Assembly (NCBI GenBank): GCA_051745085.1
Contig: JBNJDR010000004.1
Span: 23,524 to 87,523, forward strand
Reading direction: 5' to 3'
Origin: Halonatronomonas sp051745085
GTDB taxonomy: Bacteria > Bacillota > Halanaerobiia > Halanaerobiales > Halarsenatibacteraceae
Length of the DNA: 64,000 nt
Numbering within the stretch: the first letter of the stretch is position 1; every line of letters starts with the position of its first letter. Below are positions 9,351-19,299 of the stretch, piece by piece. A program made the translations under genes and the position numbers. A model generated the notes under the pieces. It was not told the DNA's origin and searched no databases. It saw nothing but the letters and a program-made list of their open reading frames with translations.

Positions 9351-9379
9351 TTTATATTACAAAAAAGTGCTTTTGTCAA
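9351..9379 (-). promoter_or_regulatory. sigma-A promoter of the zinc-ribbon gene
   Basis: On the minus strand a perfect TTGACA (9374-9379), 17-base spacer and TATAAA (9351-9356) precede the FmdB-type ATG by about 40 bases. Confidence 0.75.
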
Positions 9380-9398
9380 GATTAAATCCCTAAGTTTC

Positions 9399-9665
9399 TT
9401 ATAATTGCTGTTTATATCCCCAGTAATTATAAATCATTATAAATATAAAACCTGATAACATTATCCAATTAGCTCTCTGATAAAGAAAAATGGTCCCCAC
9501 TAAAAAGGAAATAATAATAACCACTAAAACAGGCTTTGCTGGAAATCTAATCTTTATCAACTGCCAGGGGAGTAAGCTTAGACCTATAAATACTCCAATT
9601 TCGTTACTATATATAAGCCCTGCAACTCCGATGATGGCAAATAATACTGCCAGAATATAGTCCAT
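9399..9665 (-). CDS. small membrane protein, unknown
   Basis: I do not recognise this 88-residue protein. It is almost entirely hydrophobic with three or four predicted membrane segments: residues 2-18 (YILAVLFAIIGVAGLIY), about 24-36, about 45-62 (PVLVVIIISFLVGTIFLY) and about 68-82. A short basic stretch KIRFPAK separates the second and third segments. There are no obvious active-site residues. It lies 44 bases downstream of the rlmD-type gene on the same strand and may be cotranscribed with it. The ORF is open with a GGAGGGT-like ribosome site, supporting a real gene. Confidence 0.7.
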   Translation of the reverse strand: MDYILAVLFAIIGVAGLIYSNEIGVFIGLSLLPWQLIKIRFPAKPVLVVIIISFLVGTIFLYQRANWIMLSGFIFIMIYNYWGYKQQL

Positions 9666-9709
9666 ATATTTACCCTCCTATATCTATACAAACTTAAATT
9701 TAAAAGTGA

Positions 9710-11062
9710 TTAAGATTTTTTTAATTCTAATAATATAACTGTTTCAACATGATAAGTTTGAGGGAAAAGATCAACTGCCGAAATTTCTCTAATTTTATAT
9801 CTGGTCTTTAATTTATTAAGATCTCGTCCTAATGTTGAAGGGTTACAGGAAACATAAATTATTGCCTGAGGGAGGACCTGCATTATCAACTCAACGGTTT
9901 CTTCTACCAGCCCTTTCCTGGGAGGATCAAATATAACTAAAGAATCCTCTGTTAATAAATGGCGCAGATGATTCTCCACCAGACCATGGCGAAAACTCAC
10001 TTTCTCTTCAATCTGGTTTAAACTTGAATTCTTTCGGGCAGCAGAAATAGCTTCTAAATTCGAATCGATCCCGATTATTCCAGTAAATTTATCAGCCAAA
10101 TAAATCGAAATCGTACCTGCGCCACAGAAGGCATCAATAATTTTATCAGGTCTAACTAAACCAGCATACTTTTGTACTATCTCATATAATTTTTCTGTTT
10201 GAACCGTATTTACCTGAAAAAAAGATTCCGGGTGAATCAAATATTTTGTTTTCCCTATATAATCACTTATGTACTCCTGGCCATAAATCAAACTCGATTT
10301 ATCCCCCAGGATTCTATTAGTGACCTCTGAATTTATATTTTGATAGATACTGACCAAAGCTTGCTCGGTCTCTGGCAATTTTATTAATTCCAGCTTTAAC
10401 TCCTGAGGCATATTATTTGTAGTAACTAGAGTTAACTGCAACTGCCCTGTGCAAATTCCTGAGCGGATCAAAATATGTCTAAGCAGGCCGCTTCCCCTGC
10501 TTTCATCATAAGCTGATATATCAAATCTATTACAAATATCTACTATTTTATTTAACAATCTATTGATCGGTTGATCCTGAATTTTACATTCAGGAAATAC
10601 AACAATTTCGTGACTTCCGGCTCGATAAAAACCTGAGATCAACTTATCTTCCCGTTGGTCTACCGGAAACTGACCTTTATTTCTATAATACCAGGGGAAA
10701 TCCATACCTTCTACTTTAAAGTCAAAGACATGGTCAAGCTTTCCTATTCTTTCCAATGCTTCCTTAATGATATTTTGCTTTACCTTCAATTGACCAGCGT
10801 AACTCATATGCTGAAGCTGACAGCCCCCACAATCATAATAAACAGGACAATCAGGTTCGATCCGGTCAGAAGAACTTTTAATTATTTTCTTTACCTCTCC
10901 CCGAGCGTAACTGCTCTGCTTTTTTATGATTTTAACTTCCACTACCTCGCCAGGCAGGGTATTTTTAACAAATATAACAGGTAAATCTGCCGGCCTGGCC
11001 AGACCTTCACCACCGCCTACAATTTTTTCTATCTCTATCTCAAGAACATCTCCAACTTGCAA
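9710..11062 (-). CDS. 23S rRNA (uracil-5-)-methyltransferase, RlmD/RlmCD type
   Basis: S-adenosylmethionine-dependent methylation of a uridine C5 in RNA. The 450-residue protein has an N-terminal TRAM domain (residues 1-60, IEKIVGGGEGLAR). A 4Fe-4S motif follows, with CPVYYDCGGCQLQH near 75-88 and a further Cys near 160. The methyltransferase domain contains DAFCGAGTISI (SAM loop), IGIDSN, FDPPRKGL and the catalytic YVSCNPSTLGRDL. Bacillus RlmCD makes two 23S rRNA m5U sites; TrmA-like tRNA activity cannot be excluded from sequence. The start is a TTG, chosen because GGAGG lies eight bases upstream and no ATG fits the TRAM start. Confidence 0.9.
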   Translation of the reverse strand: MQVGDVLEIEIEKIVGGGEGLARPADLPVIFVKNTLPGEVVEVKIIKKQSSYARGEVKKIIKSSSDRIEPDCPVYYDCGGCQLQHMSYAGQLKVKQNIIKEALERIGKLDHVFDFKVEGMDFPWYYRNKGQFPVDQREDKLISGFYRAGSHEIVVFPECKIQDQPINRLLNKIVDICNRFDISAYDESRGSGLLRHILIRSGICTGQLQLTLVTTNNMPQELKLELIKLPETEQALVSIYQNINSEVTNRILGDKSSLIYGQEYISDYIGKTKYLIHPESFFQVNTVQTEKLYEIVQKYAGLVRPDKIIDAFCGAGTISIYLADKFTGIIGIDSNLEAISAARKNSSLNQIEEKVSFRHGLVENHLRHLLTEDSLVIFDPPRKGLVEETVELIMQVLPQAIIYVSCNPSTLGRDLNKLKTRYKIREISAVDLFPQTYHVETVILLELKKS

Positions 11063-11100
11063 TATTTTACCTCCTTACCTCTAGTACCTTATTATATCAT

Positions 11101-11133
11101 AAAAACTCCCGCTCAAAAAGCAGCAGCGGGAGT
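11101..11133 (-). terminator. intrinsic terminator after glpQ-type gene
   Basis: A 9-base-pair stem (ACTCCCGCT with AGCGGGAGT, 11105-11113 and 11125-11133) is followed on the minus strand by TTTTT. It closes the pcrA-ligA-gatCAB-glpQ run. Confidence 0.9.
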
Positions 11134-11192
11134 TAAATACTTAATGATATTTATGTTGAAATTTTTTATCCAATCCTACTTAAGAACCTAAG

Positions 11193-11915
11193 TCAAGATA
11201 TGATCCTTCTAGTTTTCTCAGGATGATCGGTAATAATCATATCTACCCCTATTGAAGCCAGATTTTTTATAACTTCGACCTCTTCAGTGCCGAACACATT
11301 AATTCTTCCTCCAACTTCATGAATTCCTCGAACAATATCGGGCCTTACTGCTGCATAAAAAGGATGAATGTTAAAAGCACCTAACTTTCTTGCGTAATCC
11401 CACGGGCGATAAATTCCAGCCATATAGAGAATACCAGTCTGGGCTTCTGGTTCAATCTCGCTTATTATTTTTAAGCTATAATGATTAAAACTAGAAAATA
11501 TGGTTTTATCAAGTAAGCCCCTTGTCTTGATTAAATTAATGACTTTTTCTTCTAAACCTTCATAGCGAACGATACCATTTTTAAGTTCCAAATTTATAAT
11601 ATCCATCCCTTTAGCTAGGTCTAACACTTCTTCAAGGGTTGGTATTTTTACATGGGCATACCTGGCAGAAAATGAACCTCCGGCATTTAACCGCTTAATT
11701 TCTTCTAAAGTATGATCTTTAATCAAGCCTTCACCATCTGTGGTTCTATCCACCAATTCATCATGGATAACCACCGGTACACCATCCTTCGTCATTTGGA
11801 CATCAAATTCTATACCATCTGCCCCTGCTTCAATAGCAGCGGTAAATGCAGGAAGTGTATTCTCTGGAGCAATGCCTGAAGCTCCTCGATGAGCAAGTAT
11901 CTTCATATCCTGCAT
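11193..11915 (-). CDS. glycerophosphodiester phosphodiesterase (GDPD family)
   Basis: Hydrolyses glycerophosphodiesters to glycerol 3-phosphate and an alcohol. The 240-residue protein has the GDPD signature in order: AHRGASGIAPENTLPAF (catalytic His and metal Glu), ADGIEFDVQMTKDGVPVV (metal-binding EFDVQ), IHDELVDRTTDG (second catalytic His) and a C-terminal MIITDHPE. No signal peptide is present, so it acts in the cytoplasm like UgpQ. It is 10 bases downstream of gatB and ends the operon before a strong terminator. Substrate preference cannot be read from the sequence. Confidence 0.92.
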   Translation of the reverse strand: MQDMKILAHRGASGIAPENTLPAFTAAIEAGADGIEFDVQMTKDGVPVVIHDELVDRTTDGEGLIKDHTLEEIKRLNAGGSFSARYAHVKIPTLEEVLDLAKGMDIINLELKNGIVRYEGLEEKVINLIKTRGLLDKTIFSSFNHYSLKIISEIEPEAQTGILYMAGIYRPWDYARKLGAFNIHPFYAAVRPDIVRGIHEVGGRINVFGTEEVEVIKNLASIGVDMIITDHPEKTRRIIS

Positions 11916-11925
11916 GTTACACCTC

Positions 11926-13374
11926 CTATCTTTTTTCTATCTCCTGGCGAATTAGTTCATTGGCAAGCTGAGGATTGGCCTGGCCTTTGGTCTCTTTCAT
12001 AACCTGACCAACTAGAAAACCAATTGCTCTGTCTTTCCCGTTTTTAACATCATCTACAACTTCCAGATTCTCATCAAGAATATTATTAATGATTTCCAAC
12101 AATTTATCTTCATCACTTATCTGAGTTAATCCTTGATCTGCCACAATTTTTTTCGGATCTTTACCAGTAGAAAACATTTCCGTAAAAACATCTTTTGCAA
12201 TTTTTGAAGAAATGGTGCCGTCTTCAATCAAACCGAGCAGAGAAGCCAGTTTTTCACCGGTTATCTGCGTTTCACCTGGGCTTAAATTCTCTTCTTTAAT
12301 TAACTTGAGAAATTCTCCCATTAACCAATTACTTACTTCCTTGGGATCAGCATCTGCTGCAACGGCCTCTTCAAATAATTTAGCCAGTTCAAAATCACCT
12401 GTCAACACACCGGCATCATATTCTGGGAGTTCATACTCTTCTCTAAATCTATCTTTTTTAGCTAAAGGTAATTCAGGCAGGCTTTGATCCACATTTTTAA
12501 TCCAGCTATCAGAAATTTCTAAAGGCATTAAATCTGGTTCAGGAAAATAACGATAATCTTCAGCTTCTTCTTTGCCGCGCATAGAAACCGTTCGACCTTT
12601 ATCCTCATCCCAACTTCTAGTTTCCATAACTACCTCTTCTAAATCATCTAACAGCTTCTTCTGCCTTTCCAACTCAAAACTTAAAGCATTTTCAACCGCT
12701 CTAAAACTATTCATATTTTTAACTTCAACTTTAACGCCAAACTCTTGCTGACCCTCTGGCCTTAAAGAAACATTAGCATCGCAGCGAAGAGAACCTTCCT
12801 CCATATTACAATCAGATATACCTAAATATAGCATTATCTGCTTTAATGAATTCAAATATTCTCTGGCCTCTTCTGGGGTTCTCAAATCTGGCTCACTAAC
12901 GATCTCAATAAGAGGTATACCTCCTCTATTATAATCTACCAGGCTATTATCGCTTTCAGAAACAGACCCTTTGTGAATCAACTTGCCTGCATCTTCCTCC
13001 AGATGGATCCTGGTTAAACCTATTTCCTTGCGCTTATTATCCACCTCTATAGTGATAGCCCCTCCATATCCAATAGGCAAATCATATTGAGAAATCTGAT
13101 AACCTTTAGGTAAATCTGGATAATAATAGTTTTTGCGATCGAATTTATTATATTGATTTATTTCGCATCCAGTAGCCCGACAGGCCAACAGAGCATATTC
13201 TACTGCTTTCTCATTGATCACCGGTAGAGTTCCAGGAAGCCCTATGCAAACAGGACAGGTATTTGCATTAGGCTCAGCACCATATCGGGTACTGCAGCCG
13301 CAAAATAATTTTGAATTGGTATTAAGCTGTAAATGTACTTCCAATCCAATTATAGTTTCATACTTAGTTGTCAT
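11926..13374 (-). CDS. gatB: Asp-tRNA(Asn)/Glu-tRNA(Gln) amidotransferase subunit B
   Basis: Kinase and tRNA-binding subunit of GatCAB, which turns mischarged Glu-tRNA(Gln) or Asp-tRNA(Asn) into the correct amide form. The 482-residue protein begins YETIIGLEVHLQLNT with a zinc site CGCSTRYGAEPNANTCPVC, then RKNYYYPDLPKGYQISQ. It carries the PRS signature region DYNRGGIPLIEIVSEPD and ends in a helical YqeY-like tail domain (QANPQLANELIRQEIEKR). Length is normal. It follows gatA by 17 bases. Together with gatA and gatC, complete and in the order C-A-B, it implies indirect aminoacylation. Confidence 0.97.
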   Translation of the reverse strand: MTTKYETIIGLEVHLQLNTNSKLFCGCSTRYGAEPNANTCPVCIGLPGTLPVINEKAVEYALLACRATGCEINQYNKFDRKNYYYPDLPKGYQISQYDLPIGYGGAITIEVDNKRKEIGLTRIHLEEDAGKLIHKGSVSESDNSLVDYNRGGIPLIEIVSEPDLRTPEEAREYLNSLKQIMLYLGISDCNMEEGSLRCDANVSLRPEGQQEFGVKVEVKNMNSFRAVENALSFELERQKKLLDDLEEVVMETRSWDEDKGRTVSMRGKEEAEDYRYFPEPDLMPLEISDSWIKNVDQSLPELPLAKKDRFREEYELPEYDAGVLTGDFELAKLFEEAVAADADPKEVSNWLMGEFLKLIKEENLSPGETQITGEKLASLLGLIEDGTISSKIAKDVFTEMFSTGKDPKKIVADQGLTQISDEDKLLEIINNILDENLEVVDDVKNGKDRAIGFLVGQVMKETKGQANPQLANELIRQEIEKR

Positions 13375-13391
13375 ATCAATATCACCTTTCC

Positions 13392-14819
13392 TTATACTAA
13401 TTGAACGTCATTAGAAACATCCAGTATATTTTCTATGCTAGCAGCTGCCTGAAGCAAACCTTTTTCACTAAAGGTCGGCCCAATAACCTGTAAACCTAGC
13501 GGTAATCCTTCTGGTGAAAAACCTGAAGGTAACGAGATAGCCGGCATACCTGTTATATTTGCTGGAACAGTAAATATATCGTTGATGTAAACTTCAATGG
13601 GATCAAGATCTTCCCCAAGCTTGTAAGCTGGTGTCGGACTGGTAGGTCCGATCACAAAATCAACTTGATCAAAAACTTCTTGATAACTTTTCCTGATTAA
13701 GGTTCTAACTTTTAATGCTGTTTTATATAGTTCATCCTGATATCCGGCTGAAAGTGCATATGTTCCTAACATGATCCTTCTTTTAACCTCAGAACCGAAT
13801 CCTGAACTCCGTGTTTCTTTAAACATCTTCTCTATATCCGTATCCCCACGTCGTTTTCCGTACCGGACACCATCATAGCGAGCCAGATTAGAGGAAGCTT
13901 CAGCCGGAGCTATCACGTAATAAATAGCAAGCGCATGATCAGCAGGCGGCAGTTTAATCTCTTCCACTCTGCCCCCGTTCTTTTCAATTTTAGCCACAGC
14001 CTCTTGAATAGACTGTCGTACTGAAGGAGCAATATCCATTTCCAGGTATTCAACTGGCAGTCCAAATGTAAATTTAGAAATATCCTGATGCAAATCCTCA
14101 TGGTAATCAGGGTGAGATATATCAGCAGAAGTAGAATCCATTTCATCCCTACCGGTTAATATATTTAACATAATGGCTGCATCTTCAACAGTTCTAGTTA
14201 AAGGACCGATCTGATCTAAAGAAGAAGCAAATGCTACCAAACCGTAACGGGAAACAGAGCCATAAGTTGGTTTTATACCAACCAGACCAGTATATGAAGC
14301 AGGTTGTCTAATTGACCCACCGGTATCGGAGCCTAAAGCTACTGGCACTTCGCCGGCTGCAACAGCTGCTGCAGAGCCTCCACTAGAACCTCCTGGAACG
14401 TAATCGAGGTTCCAGGGATTCCTGGTATTGTGAAACCCAGAATGTTCAGTTGATGATCCCATTGCGAACTCATCCATATTTGTCTTCCCTGCTATAATAG
14501 CTCCAGCATCTCTTAATTTTTTAACTACCGTACTGTCATAAGGCGGGGTATAACCCTCCAATATTTTGGAGGAACAGCTGGTCGGCAGATCACTGGTAGC
14601 CATATTATCCTTTACGGCCACAGGAATACCGGTCAAGATGTTAGAACTTTTGTTTTGACCAGAACTCATCTTATCTGCTAATGTAACAAAACTTTTAACT
14701 CGATCTTCAACCTCGTCAATTCTATGCGTAAATGCTTGTAAAATTTCTGTCGGGCTAACTTCTTTATTATCTCTAGCTTTAATTAATTGAGCTAGATCCA
14801 TTTGATAAATTTCCATCAT
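13392..14819 (-). CDS. gatA: Asp-tRNA(Asn)/Glu-tRNA(Gln) amidotransferase subunit A
   Basis: Glutaminase subunit of GatCAB. The 475-residue amidase-signature protein has the catalytic Lys in PVAVKDNM (about residue 70), the Gly/Ser stretch VPGGSSGGSAAAVAAGE with the cis-Ser, and SDTGGSIRQP with the nucleophilic Ser (about residue 170). The C-terminal NITGMPAISLPSGF is typical. Ammonia released here passes to GatB. It lies 18 bases downstream of gatC. No truncation or missing catalytic residue is seen. Confidence 0.97.
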   Translation of the reverse strand: MMEIYQMDLAQLIKARDNKEVSPTEILQAFTHRIDEVEDRVKSFVTLADKMSSGQNKSSNILTGIPVAVKDNMATSDLPTSCSSKILEGYTPPYDSTVVKKLRDAGAIIAGKTNMDEFAMGSSTEHSGFHNTRNPWNLDYVPGGSSGGSAAAVAAGEVPVALGSDTGGSIRQPASYTGLVGIKPTYGSVSRYGLVAFASSLDQIGPLTRTVEDAAIMLNILTGRDEMDSTSADISHPDYHEDLHQDISKFTFGLPVEYLEMDIAPSVRQSIQEAVAKIEKNGGRVEEIKLPPADHALAIYYVIAPAEASSNLARYDGVRYGKRRGDTDIEKMFKETRSSGFGSEVKRRIMLGTYALSAGYQDELYKTALKVRTLIRKSYQEVFDQVDFVIGPTSPTPAYKLGEDLDPIEVYINDIFTVPANITGMPAISLPSGFSPEGLPLGLQVIGPTFSEKGLLQAAASIENILDVSNDVQLV

Positions 14820-14837
14820 TAATTCCTCCCTCCTGTC

Positions 14838-15119
14838 TTATTTCCGTCCTGGAACCCTAAACTGATCATCTATCTTATCTGGAGCTGCTTCAAGCAGTTC
14901 TTCTCTTCTGTCTTCATTAGTAATCTTATCTTCTCTCAAAACATTGGCCGCTTCGCGAGGATGATAGGTAGGCTTTACTCCTTCCGTATCGATCTCCATT
15001 ATCTTATTTATATAATCTAAAACATCCCCCAGCTGATTGGTAAATTCTGCAACTTCTTCTTCTGTTAAGTCTAGTTTAGAGAGCGAAGCAAGATGATTAA
15101 CTTCTTCTTTAGATAGCAT
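14838..15119 (-). CDS. gatC: Asp-tRNA(Asn)/Glu-tRNA(Gln) amidotransferase subunit C
   Basis: Small stabilising subunit that wraps around the GatA-GatB interface. The 93-residue protein shows the family start LSKEEVNHLASLSKLDLTEE, the helix VLDYINKIMEIDTEGVKP and the C-terminal extended FRVPGRK that threads between the partners. Its start overlaps the 3' end of ligA by 11 bases, so translation is probably coupled. It is followed by gatA 18 bases away. Confidence 0.95.
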   Translation of the reverse strand: MLSKEEVNHLASLSKLDLTEEEVAEFTNQLGDVLDYINKIMEIDTEGVKPTYHPREAANVLREDKITNEDRREELLEAAPDKIDDQFRVPGRK

Positions 15120-17130
15120 CTATTTTTTCCTCCTTCAACAATTTAATAAAATCTTCTTCATCGATAATCTTAACCTCATTTTCTCGAGCCTGCTCCAATT
15201 TAGAACCAGGATTGGCTCCGACCACTAAAAAATCAGTATTTGTACTAACAGCAGAGGTTACCCGACCTCCTCTAGTTTCGATTTCAGCCGCAGCTTCTTT
15301 GCGGGTATAATTCTCTAAACTACCGGTTAAAACAAAATTATACCCGGAAAACACTGTGTTTTTAGCTGTATCTTCTTCTTTTCTGGTTCTAACTCCAGCA
15401 TCTTCTAGCTTAGCTATAACTTTTAAATTATCTTCGTTATCAAAAAAATTGACTAAACTTTTTGCAATAACCTGACCAACCTCCTCTATTTCAATAAGTT
15501 CTAAAATTTCCGCCTGCTTAATCGCCTCGATGTCCTCAAAAAATTCTGTAAGCAAAGTAGCAGTTCGAGAACCTACATGCCGGATACCCAGGGCATAAAT
15601 CACCCGGTCAAATGATCTCTCTTTGCTGCTTTCAATAGCTGCAAGCAAATTATCTGCTGACTTATCTCCCAGCCTTTCCAGCTGAACTAGTTCGTCTTTA
15701 TGAAGATAATACAGATCACCGTAGTCGGCAATTAATTCAGCAGACAATAACCTATCTATTACCGCCGGTCCCAACCCGTCTATATTCATGGCATCTCGAG
15801 AAGCAAAGTGAATAATGCTCTCTTGAAGTTGAGCAGGACAGGAAGAATTCGGACACCTGTGTATGGCCTCGGCGGGATCTTTCACTACTTCTGATCCGCA
15901 AGCAGGGCAAAATTTGGGCATCTCAAACTCCTCTTCTTCTCCCGAGCGTTCTTCCTTAATTACCTTGACTATTTCAGGAATTACATCTCCTGCTTTTTGG
16001 ATAAGTACTTTATCTCCAACGCGTACGTCTTTTCTTTTCACTTCATCTTCATTATGAAGCGTGGCTCTACTCACAGTTGAACCATCCACTTCCACTGGTT
16101 CCAAAACCGCATTAGGGGTTAAAGCACCGGTCCTACCTACCGAAATGATAATATCTTTGACCATGGTGGTTTTTTGTTGAGCAGGAAACTTATATGCTAC
16201 TGCCCACCGAGGAAATTTGCTGGTGCTGCCAAGTTCACTTCTTAAATTAAGCTGGTTTAATTTTATCACCATACCGTCTATTTCATAAGACAGTTCTTCC
16301 CGCTTATCAACCCAGCTTTCACAAACGTCGATAATCTCATCTATTTTTGCATACTTTTTGTACCAACAAGTTTTAAAATTTAATTCTTCTATGAGTTCTA
16401 GTTCTTGCTGATGGGTATCTAAATCGATATTTTCTACAGTTATTATATCATATGCTAAAAAAGCTAACGGTCTTTGGGCAGCAATTTTGGGGTCGAGCTG
16501 CCTTATTGAGCCAGCTGCTGCATTCCTCGGATTAGCAAAAGGTTCTTTTCCTTTATCCAATCTGGTTTCATTTAACTTAGCAAATTTTTCTACAGGAATA
16601 TAAACTTCTCCCCGCACTTCAATATTAATCTCTTTGTTTAATTTTAACGGAATAGAAGGTATAGTTTTTACATTAGCTGTAACATCCTCACCTGTTATTC
16701 CATCACCTCTAGTCGCTGCCTGAATTAACTTGCCATTCTCATAAGTGATGATCAAAGCTAACCCGTCGATCTTATGCTCGACCAGGTAATCATAATTAAC
16801 CTGAGAAGATATTTTTTTCTCTATACGCCTAGAAAAATCTTTCAATTCTTCTGCTGAAAAAGCATTATCCAGACTCAAAACCTGTTGACTGTGCTTTACC
16901 TTATCAAAAGAATCCAAAGGAGTCCCGCCTACTCGAGCAGAAGGCGAGTTCTCAGTTTTTAGCTCAGGAAATTCATTTTCAAGTTCTATAAGCTGATTCA
17001 TTAATTCATCATATTCACTATCGGAAATAACCGGATTATCCTCTACGTAATATTTCTTCTCGTGATAACGTATCTCCTCACGCAGTTCTTGAATTTTATC
17101 TCTAGCTTCTTCTTTACTAAAGTTTTTCAT
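15109..17130 (-). CDS. ligA: NAD-dependent DNA ligase LigA
   Basis: Seals nicks using NAD. The 673-residue protein has the Ia domain (residues 1-70, RYHEKKYYVEDNPVISDSEYDEL) and the adenylation motif EHKIDGLALII with catalytic Lys (about residue 115). The OB-fold follows, then a zinc finger with Cys pairs CPACGSEV and CPNSSCPAQ (about residues 410-430). Helix-hairpin-helix repeats and a C-terminal BRCT domain (YNFVLTGSLENYTRKEAAAEI) complete it. Length is normal. It lies 3 bases after pcrA and overlaps gatC, consistent with the common pcrA-ligA pair in Bacillota. Confidence 0.97.
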   Translation of the reverse strand: MKNFSKEEARDKIQELREEIRYHEKKYYVEDNPVISDSEYDELMNQLIELENEFPELKTENSPSARVGGTPLDSFDKVKHSQQVLSLDNAFSAEELKDFSRRIEKKISSQVNYDYLVEHKIDGLALIITYENGKLIQAATRGDGITGEDVTANVKTIPSIPLKLNKEINIEVRGEVYIPVEKFAKLNETRLDKGKEPFANPRNAAAGSIRQLDPKIAAQRPLAFLAYDIITVENIDLDTHQQELELIEELNFKTCWYKKYAKIDEIIDVCESWVDKREELSYEIDGMVIKLNQLNLRSELGSTSKFPRWAVAYKFPAQQKTTMVKDIIISVGRTGALTPNAVLEPVEVDGSTVSRATLHNEDEVKRKDVRVGDKVLIQKAGDVIPEIVKVIKEERSGEEEEFEMPKFCPACGSEVVKDPAEAIHRCPNSSCPAQLQESIIHFASRDAMNIDGLGPAVIDRLLSAELIADYGDLYYLHKDELVQLERLGDKSADNLLAAIESSKERSFDRVIYALGIRHVGSRTATLLTEFFEDIEAIKQAEILELIEIEEVGQVIAKSLVNFFDNEDNLKVIAKLEDAGVRTRKEEDTAKNTVFSGYNFVLTGSLENYTRKEAAAEIETRGGRVTSAVSTNTDFLVVGANPGSKLEQARENEVKIIDEEDFIKLLKEEKIDAI

Positions 17131-17133
17131 CTC

Positions 17134-19299
17134 TTACCTCCTCACGATTTGCAAAGGAGCATATTCTGCCAGCAGTTCCCGCTTCTTACCATCTTTAAAC
17201 CGAATAGTTAACTTCGTACCTCTATCTTCCTGAATAGATTCTATCACACCGATCCCCCAGCTAGGATGTAGAATATCCTGACCTTCTTTATAGCTTGTTC
17301 CTATTGATTTAGAGGCCTGAGCAGAAGTGGTTTTAGCCAGGCTATCCCTTATCTCTATCGATTCTTTCATTTCATCCTCACCAGTTAATAGATCATCAGG
17401 TATTTCTTCTAAAAATCGAGATGGGGGATAAAACTTATTTTCTCCATACCGAAACCTGGTCCGAGCTCGCAGTAAAAAAAGCTTATCCATAGCTCTAGTC
17501 ATTCCCACGTAGCAGAGCCGCCTCTCCTCTTCGATTTCTCCCGGATCATCTAAAGAGTTCTGATGAGGAAATAACCCTTCGTCCAAACCTGTTAAGAATA
17601 CTATAGGAAATTCCAGCCCTTTGGCCGAATGTAGAGTCATAAGGGTAATATAATTAGTTTCTTCTTCCATTGTATCAATATCTGCAATCAATGCTACTTC
17701 TTCCAGAAATCCCGATAGGCTGGGCGCTTCATTTTCCTGGAGATATTCCCGCATTGCTGATTGTAATTCACCTATATTTTCTAATCTTTCAGTAGCCTTT
17801 GGCCCTTCCTTTTCGATCAATTCTTTTTCATAGCCTGTTTTAGCTATAATTTTATTGACAAGTTTATCTAATGTCATTTCCGTACTCATCTCTTTAAAAC
17901 GTTTGATTAACTCTGTAAATTCCTTGACCCTGCTGCTATAGGCTGGGGTCAATTGTGGGTTTTTATCTGCTTCAAGACAAGACTGGAACAAAGATATATT
18001 ATTGGAATATGCATATTCTTGAATCCTATCTATAGTTGTTGCTCCTATACCTCTTGTCGGGCAGTTGATGATCCGCAATAAACTTGCTGTATCATCGGGA
18101 TTATTTATTAACCTTAAATATGCTAATACATCTTTAATTTCCTTACGATCATAAAACTTAAGTCCTCCCACAATCTGATAAGGAAGTTGATTGCGCCGCA
18201 GGATGTCCTCAATATTTCTGGACTGGGCATTAGTCCGGTAGAGAACAACCATATCTCCCAGAGAATATTCCCCGCTATTTTTCAACTTCCTGGCTTTATC
18301 TAAAATAAATGCTGCTTCTTCTTTATCTGTAGACGCTTCATAATACTCTATTCTTTCCCCTTTACCTCGGCCTGACCAGAGATCTTTTTCCAAACGGGAA
18401 GTATTGTGTTGAATAACTGCCTGAGCTGCTTTTAAAATATTCTCTTTGGACCGATAATTTTGTTCTAACCTAATAACTTTAGCCTCAGGATAATCCTTTT
18501 CAAAATTCAAGATATTATTAATATCTGCCCCTCTGAAACCGTATATCGATTGGTCTGGATCACCGACAACGAAAATATTTTTATAGTCGCCAGTTAATAA
18601 TTGACTGAGCCGATATTGAGCATGATTAACATCTTGATATTCATCTACCAGTATATAACGATATTTATCATTATAATATTCTTTAACTTTTTCATATTTA
18701 CTAAAAAGCTGGCAGGGTTTAAGAATTAAATCATCAAAATCTAAAGCGTTACTTTCTTTCATCCTTTGCTGGTAAACCGGGTATATTTCTGCGGTTAATT
18801 CAGATAAATAATCAAACTGTTCAACTACAAAATTTTCCGGGGTTGTCAGTGTATTCTTAGCTTCACTGATTTTATTTAAAATCAGTGCTGGCTTAGTCTT
18901 TTTAATATCTAAATTCATTTCCTGCATTATATCTTTGACCATCCGCTTTTGATCTGAAGTATCATATATAGAGAAGTTAGCAGAATACCCCATTTTACTT
19001 GCTTCTTTTCTTAGCAGCCTGGCCCCGAAAGAATGAAAAGTCCCAATCCAGCTGCCCCGAGTACCAGTTAAACTGTTAACCCGTTCAACCATTTCAGAAG
19101 CTGCTTTATTAGTGAAGGTCATAGCCAGAATATTTTCTGGCGCTACTCCATATTTACTAATTAGATAAGCAACCCTGCGAGTTAAAACCCTGGTTTTACC
19201 ACTTCCAGCACCGGCCAAGACTAATGCTGGTCCTTTATCATGTTTAACAGCCTCGCGCTGAGGCTCATTCAAATCTTTTAAAACCTCTTCTGATTCCAT
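17134..19299 (-). CDS. pcrA: ATP-dependent DNA helicase PcrA/UvrD
   Basis: 3'-5' superfamily 1A helicase used in repair and in removing RecA or RNA polymerase from DNA. The 721-residue protein holds the motifs in order: Q motif LNEPQREAVKH, Walker A LAGAGSGKTRVL, motif Ia AMTFTNKAASEM, DEYQDVN (Walker B), GDPDQSIYGFRGAD, LEQNYRS, VVLYRTNAQSR, TLHSAKGLEFPIV and CYVGMTRA. The C-terminal tail ends in a tudor-like region (HPSWGIGVIESIQ) that in PcrA binds RNA polymerase. It overlaps the preceding GIY-YIG gene by one base. Confidence 0.96.
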   Translation of the reverse strand: MESEEVLKDLNEPQREAVKHDKGPALVLAGAGSGKTRVLTRRVAYLISKYGVAPENILAMTFTNKAASEMVERVNSLTGTRGSWIGTFHSFGARLLRKEASKMGYSANFSIYDTSDQKRMVKDIMQEMNLDIKKTKPALILNKISEAKNTLTTPENFVVEQFDYLSELTAEIYPVYQQRMKESNALDFDDLILKPCQLFSKYEKVKEYYNDKYRYILVDEYQDVNHAQYRLSQLLTGDYKNIFVVGDPDQSIYGFRGADINNILNFEKDYPEAKVIRLEQNYRSKENILKAAQAVIQHNTSRLEKDLWSGRGKGERIEYYEASTDKEEAAFILDKARKLKNSGEYSLGDMVVLYRTNAQSRNIEDILRRNQLPYQIVGGLKFYDRKEIKDVLAYLRLINNPDDTASLLRIINCPTRGIGATTIDRIQEYAYSNNISLFQSCLEADKNPQLTPAYSSRVKEFTELIKRFKEMSTEMTLDKLVNKIIAKTGYEKELIEKEGPKATERLENIGELQSAMREYLQENEAPSLSGFLEEVALIADIDTMEEETNYITLMTLHSAKGLEFPIVFLTGLDEGLFPHQNSLDDPGEIEEERRLCYVGMTRAMDKLFLLRARTRFRYGENKFYPPSRFLEEIPDDLLTGEDEMKESIEIRDSLAKTTSAQASKSIGTSYKEGQDILHPSWGIGVIESIQEDRGTKLTIRFKDGKKRELLAEYAPLQIVRR

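Noticed and set aside
12212..12487. Plus-strand open frame within gatB
   Set aside because: Shadow of the coding strand with no ribosome site or conserved motif.
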